64,000 bases of DNA from JANMZO01 sp963763135 (lineage in GTDB: Bacteria; Actinomycetota; Acidimicrobiia; Acidimicrobiales; JANYDT01), in NCBI GenBank assembly GCA_963763135.1, contig CAVXNJ010000004.1:682001-746000 (forward strand). The letters run 5' to 3'. Made by a program: the position numbers and the translations under genes. Below, piece by piece: positions 62,447 to 64,000 of this stretch; within the stretch, counting starts at the first letter, position 1; the number at the start of each line of letters is the position of its first letter. The notes beneath the pieces were generated by a model. The model saw only the letters and a program-made list of their open reading frames with translations. It ran no database searches and had not been told where the DNA came from.

Positions 62447-64000
62447 TCACAGCCCAGCGACGAAACGGGCCAGCTTCCAGTCGGGGTTGTCGGAGATCAG
62501 GCGCTCCATCCGGTACTTGCTCTCGAACAACGCGACGAGCGAACCATCGGCACGATTGACGACGCGCACACCAATAAGTCCACGTAGTTTCGCAGCGGTG
62601 GCTTCGTCGGTCTTGCGCGCCACGTTGTAGGGGCTGCCTGAGACATCGACGGCCGCGCCGAACTCGTTTTCCAAACGGTGCGAGAAGACCTCGAACTGCA
62701 GCGGTCCGACGGCCGCGAGGATCGGGGCCTGGTCGCCCACGTCGGGATCGCGAAGAACCTGCACGACGCCTTCGTCGTCGAGCTGGGCCAGGCCACTGCG
62801 GAACTGTTTGAAGCGACCGGTGTCGCGAGGGCGCACGGTCGCGAACACCTCGGGATCGAACGTCGGGATCGCCGGAAACACGACCTTCTCACCTTCGTAG
62901 AGGGTGTCGCCGATGCGGAGGTCGCGGGCGTTGATCAGACCGACGACGTCGCCGGGGAACGCCTCATCGACCGTGTCGCGCTCGGCGCCGAACACGGTGG
63001 TGGCGTACTTGGTGGAGAACGGTTTTCCGGACGCAGCGCGGGTGAGGTTCATCCCGCGTTCAAATCGACCGCTCGTGAGTCGCACGAACGCGATGCGGTC
63101 ACGATGCGACGGATCCATGTTGGCCTGCATCTTGAACACGAAGCCGCTGCAGAGCTGGTCGAGTTGGCGGGCCTTGCCGTCGACGTCGACGAACGGCGAC
63201 GGGCTGGGCACGAGGTCAACGACGGCATCGAGAAGCTGGCCCACGCCGAAGTTCGTGATGGCTGATCCGGCAAAGACCGGTGTTGACGTGCCGTCTCGGA
63301 ACGTTTCGATATCGAGCGTTTGCCCGACCGCATCGAACAACTCCACGTCGTCGGCGGCAGCCTTCCACGCGGGTCCCTCCTGGGCGGCGGCCTCGTCGGC
63401 GGACAGGATCTCTTCAAGCGCTACTGTCGCGCCGCGGGCGGTGCGGGTGAAGCGGTGGAAGTTGCCGGTCTGGCGGTTGATGATGCCCCGGAAGTCGCCC
63501 GGCTCGCCGACCGGCCACGTGACCGGTGTGGGTTGGAGAATGAGCTTTTCCTCAATCTCGTCGAGCAACTCGAGCGGCGAGCGCCCCGGACGGTCGAGCT
63601 TGTTGAGGAACGTGATGATCGGAAGATCACGGGCCCGGCAGACCTCGAACAACTTGAGCGTCTGGCTTTCGAGACCCTTCGCCGAGTCGAGGACCATGAC
63701 CACGGCATCGACCGCGGTGAGCACGCGGTACGTGTCTTCGGAGAAGTCGCGGTGACCCGGAGTGTCAAGGAGGTTGATAACGCAGTCGCGGTAGTCGAAC
63801 TGGAGCACCGTTGAGGTGATCGAGATCCCGCGCTTCTGCTCCATTTCCATCCAGTCAGACGTCGCCGAACGACCGCCCTCCCTGGCATGCACGGCACCCG
63901 CTCGTTGGACGGCGCCGGCATAGAGCAGGAACTTCTCCGTGAGCGTGGTCTTGCCGGCGTCGGGGTGGGAGATGATGGCGAAGGTCCGGCGTCGACCCGC
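62447..64000 (-). CDS. prfC: peptide chain release factor 3, 5' end beyond the window
   Basis: The reverse strand is open from the window edge to 62447 (518 codons). It has the GTPase motifs SHPDAGKTTLTE (G1), RGISITS (G2), LLDTPGHRDFSEDTYR (G3) and FLNKLDRPGRSP (G4), followed by the RF3 domains (YEGEKVVFPAIPTFDPEVFA, PILAAVGPLQFEVF). RF3 removes RF1/RF2 from the ribosome after termination. Only the first few residues are missing. TAAGTCCACGTA is at 62575-62586. Confidence 0.93.
   Translation of the reverse strand, partial: AGRRRTFAIISHPDAGKTTLTEKFLLYAGAVQRAGAVHAREGGRSATSDWMEMEQKRGISITSTVLQFDYRDCVINLLDTPGHRDFSEDTYRVLTAVDAVVMVLDSAKGLESQTLKLFEVCRARDLPIITFLNKLDRPGRSPLELLDEIEEKLILQPTPVTWPVGEPGDFRGIINRQTGNFHRFTRTARGATVALEEILSADEAAAQEGPAWKAAADDVELFDAVGQTLDIETFRDGTSTPVFAGSAITNFGVGQLLDAVVDLVPSPSPFVDVDGKARQLDQLCSGFVFKMQANMDPSHRDRIAFVRLTSGRFERGMNLTRAASGKPFSTKYATTVFGAERDTVDEAFPGDVVGLINARDLRIGDTLYEGEKVVFPAIPTFDPEVFATVRPRDTGRFKQFRSGLAQLDDEGVVQVLRDPDVGDQAPILAAVGPLQFEVFSHRLENEFGAAVDVSGSPYNVARKTDEATAAKLRGLIGVRVVNRADGSLVALFESKYRMERLISDNPDWKLARFVAGL

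Overview
The window is a GC-rich (visibly about two-thirds G+C, not counted), densely coding bacterial chromosome segment. No rRNA, tRNA, phage or CRISPR locus was seen. Gene content points to Actinomycetota, most likely class Acidimicrobiia (Ilumatobacter-like). The indicators are several luciferase-like/F420-type oxidoreductases, MSMEG_1061-type flavoprotein, DUF3052, DUF559, mycothiol-type MDMPI_N, an Excalibur protein, paired DUF1800/DUF1501 proteins and scattered acyl-CoA metabolism genes. The class assignment is inference from families, not from a marker tree.

Layout. 1-620: start of an acyl-CoA dehydrogenase. 881-13438: a cell-envelope island bounded by two mirror-image DUF1800-DUF1501 pairs (the right-hand DUF1501 is frameshifted), enclosing an SDR/cupin pair, a DUF5979-like exported protein, a 953-aa exported protein and an exported protein with a Lys/Thr tail. 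13521-19971: flavin oxidoreductase, YdcF-like protein, MFS carrier, SDR and an OmpR-type two-component pair. 20042-21441: four copies of a 59-bp inverted-repeat-ended element around a DUF559 gene. 21570-27883: CASTOR/POLLUX-like channel, enoyl-CoA hydratase, SMP-30, EamA exporter and a second DUF559 gene. 27920-32655: acyl-CoA synthetase, a one-module adenylation-thiolation-thioesterase synthetase and an Excalibur protein. 32690-39456: DUF2889, DUF3052, limonene-epoxide hydrolase-like protein, amidase, LimB-like monooxygenase, MFS and a RibD-like reductase. 39526-48541: NarL-type two-component pair followed by a 683-aa membrane protein, tyrosine phosphatase, BirA, a 585-aa orphan and xylulokinase. 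48614-54701: acyl-CoA synthetase, MDMPI_N protein, lipoprotein, an unknown protein and a subtilase ending in W-A-G-N repeats. 55030-59465: a MocR-type regulator divergent from methylmalonate-semialdehyde dehydrogenase and an omega-aminotransferase, a likely beta-alanine/amine catabolic unit. 59655-64000: VOC protein, rhomboid protease, flavin oxidoreductase and release factor 3.

The strongest unexplained signal is not a gene. A 12-bp palindrome, TANGYNNRCNTA (mostly TANGYGNRCNTA), occurs 24 times by a by-eye scan where roughly 1-2 are expected. Almost all copies are inside genes and force otherwise rare A/T-ending codons, which resembles the HIP1 iterated palindrome of cyanobacteria. Four other repeat types are present: the 59-bp elements, a 112-bp dispersed repeat at both ends of the window, a pair of diverged elements with terminal inverted repeats, and a 73-bp tandem array.

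Five otherwise well-conserved genes contain apparent single-base frameshifts (about 12626, 15569, 32771-32790, 55523-55530 and 59159). Either the assembly carries indel errors or several genes are decaying; reads are needed to tell which.
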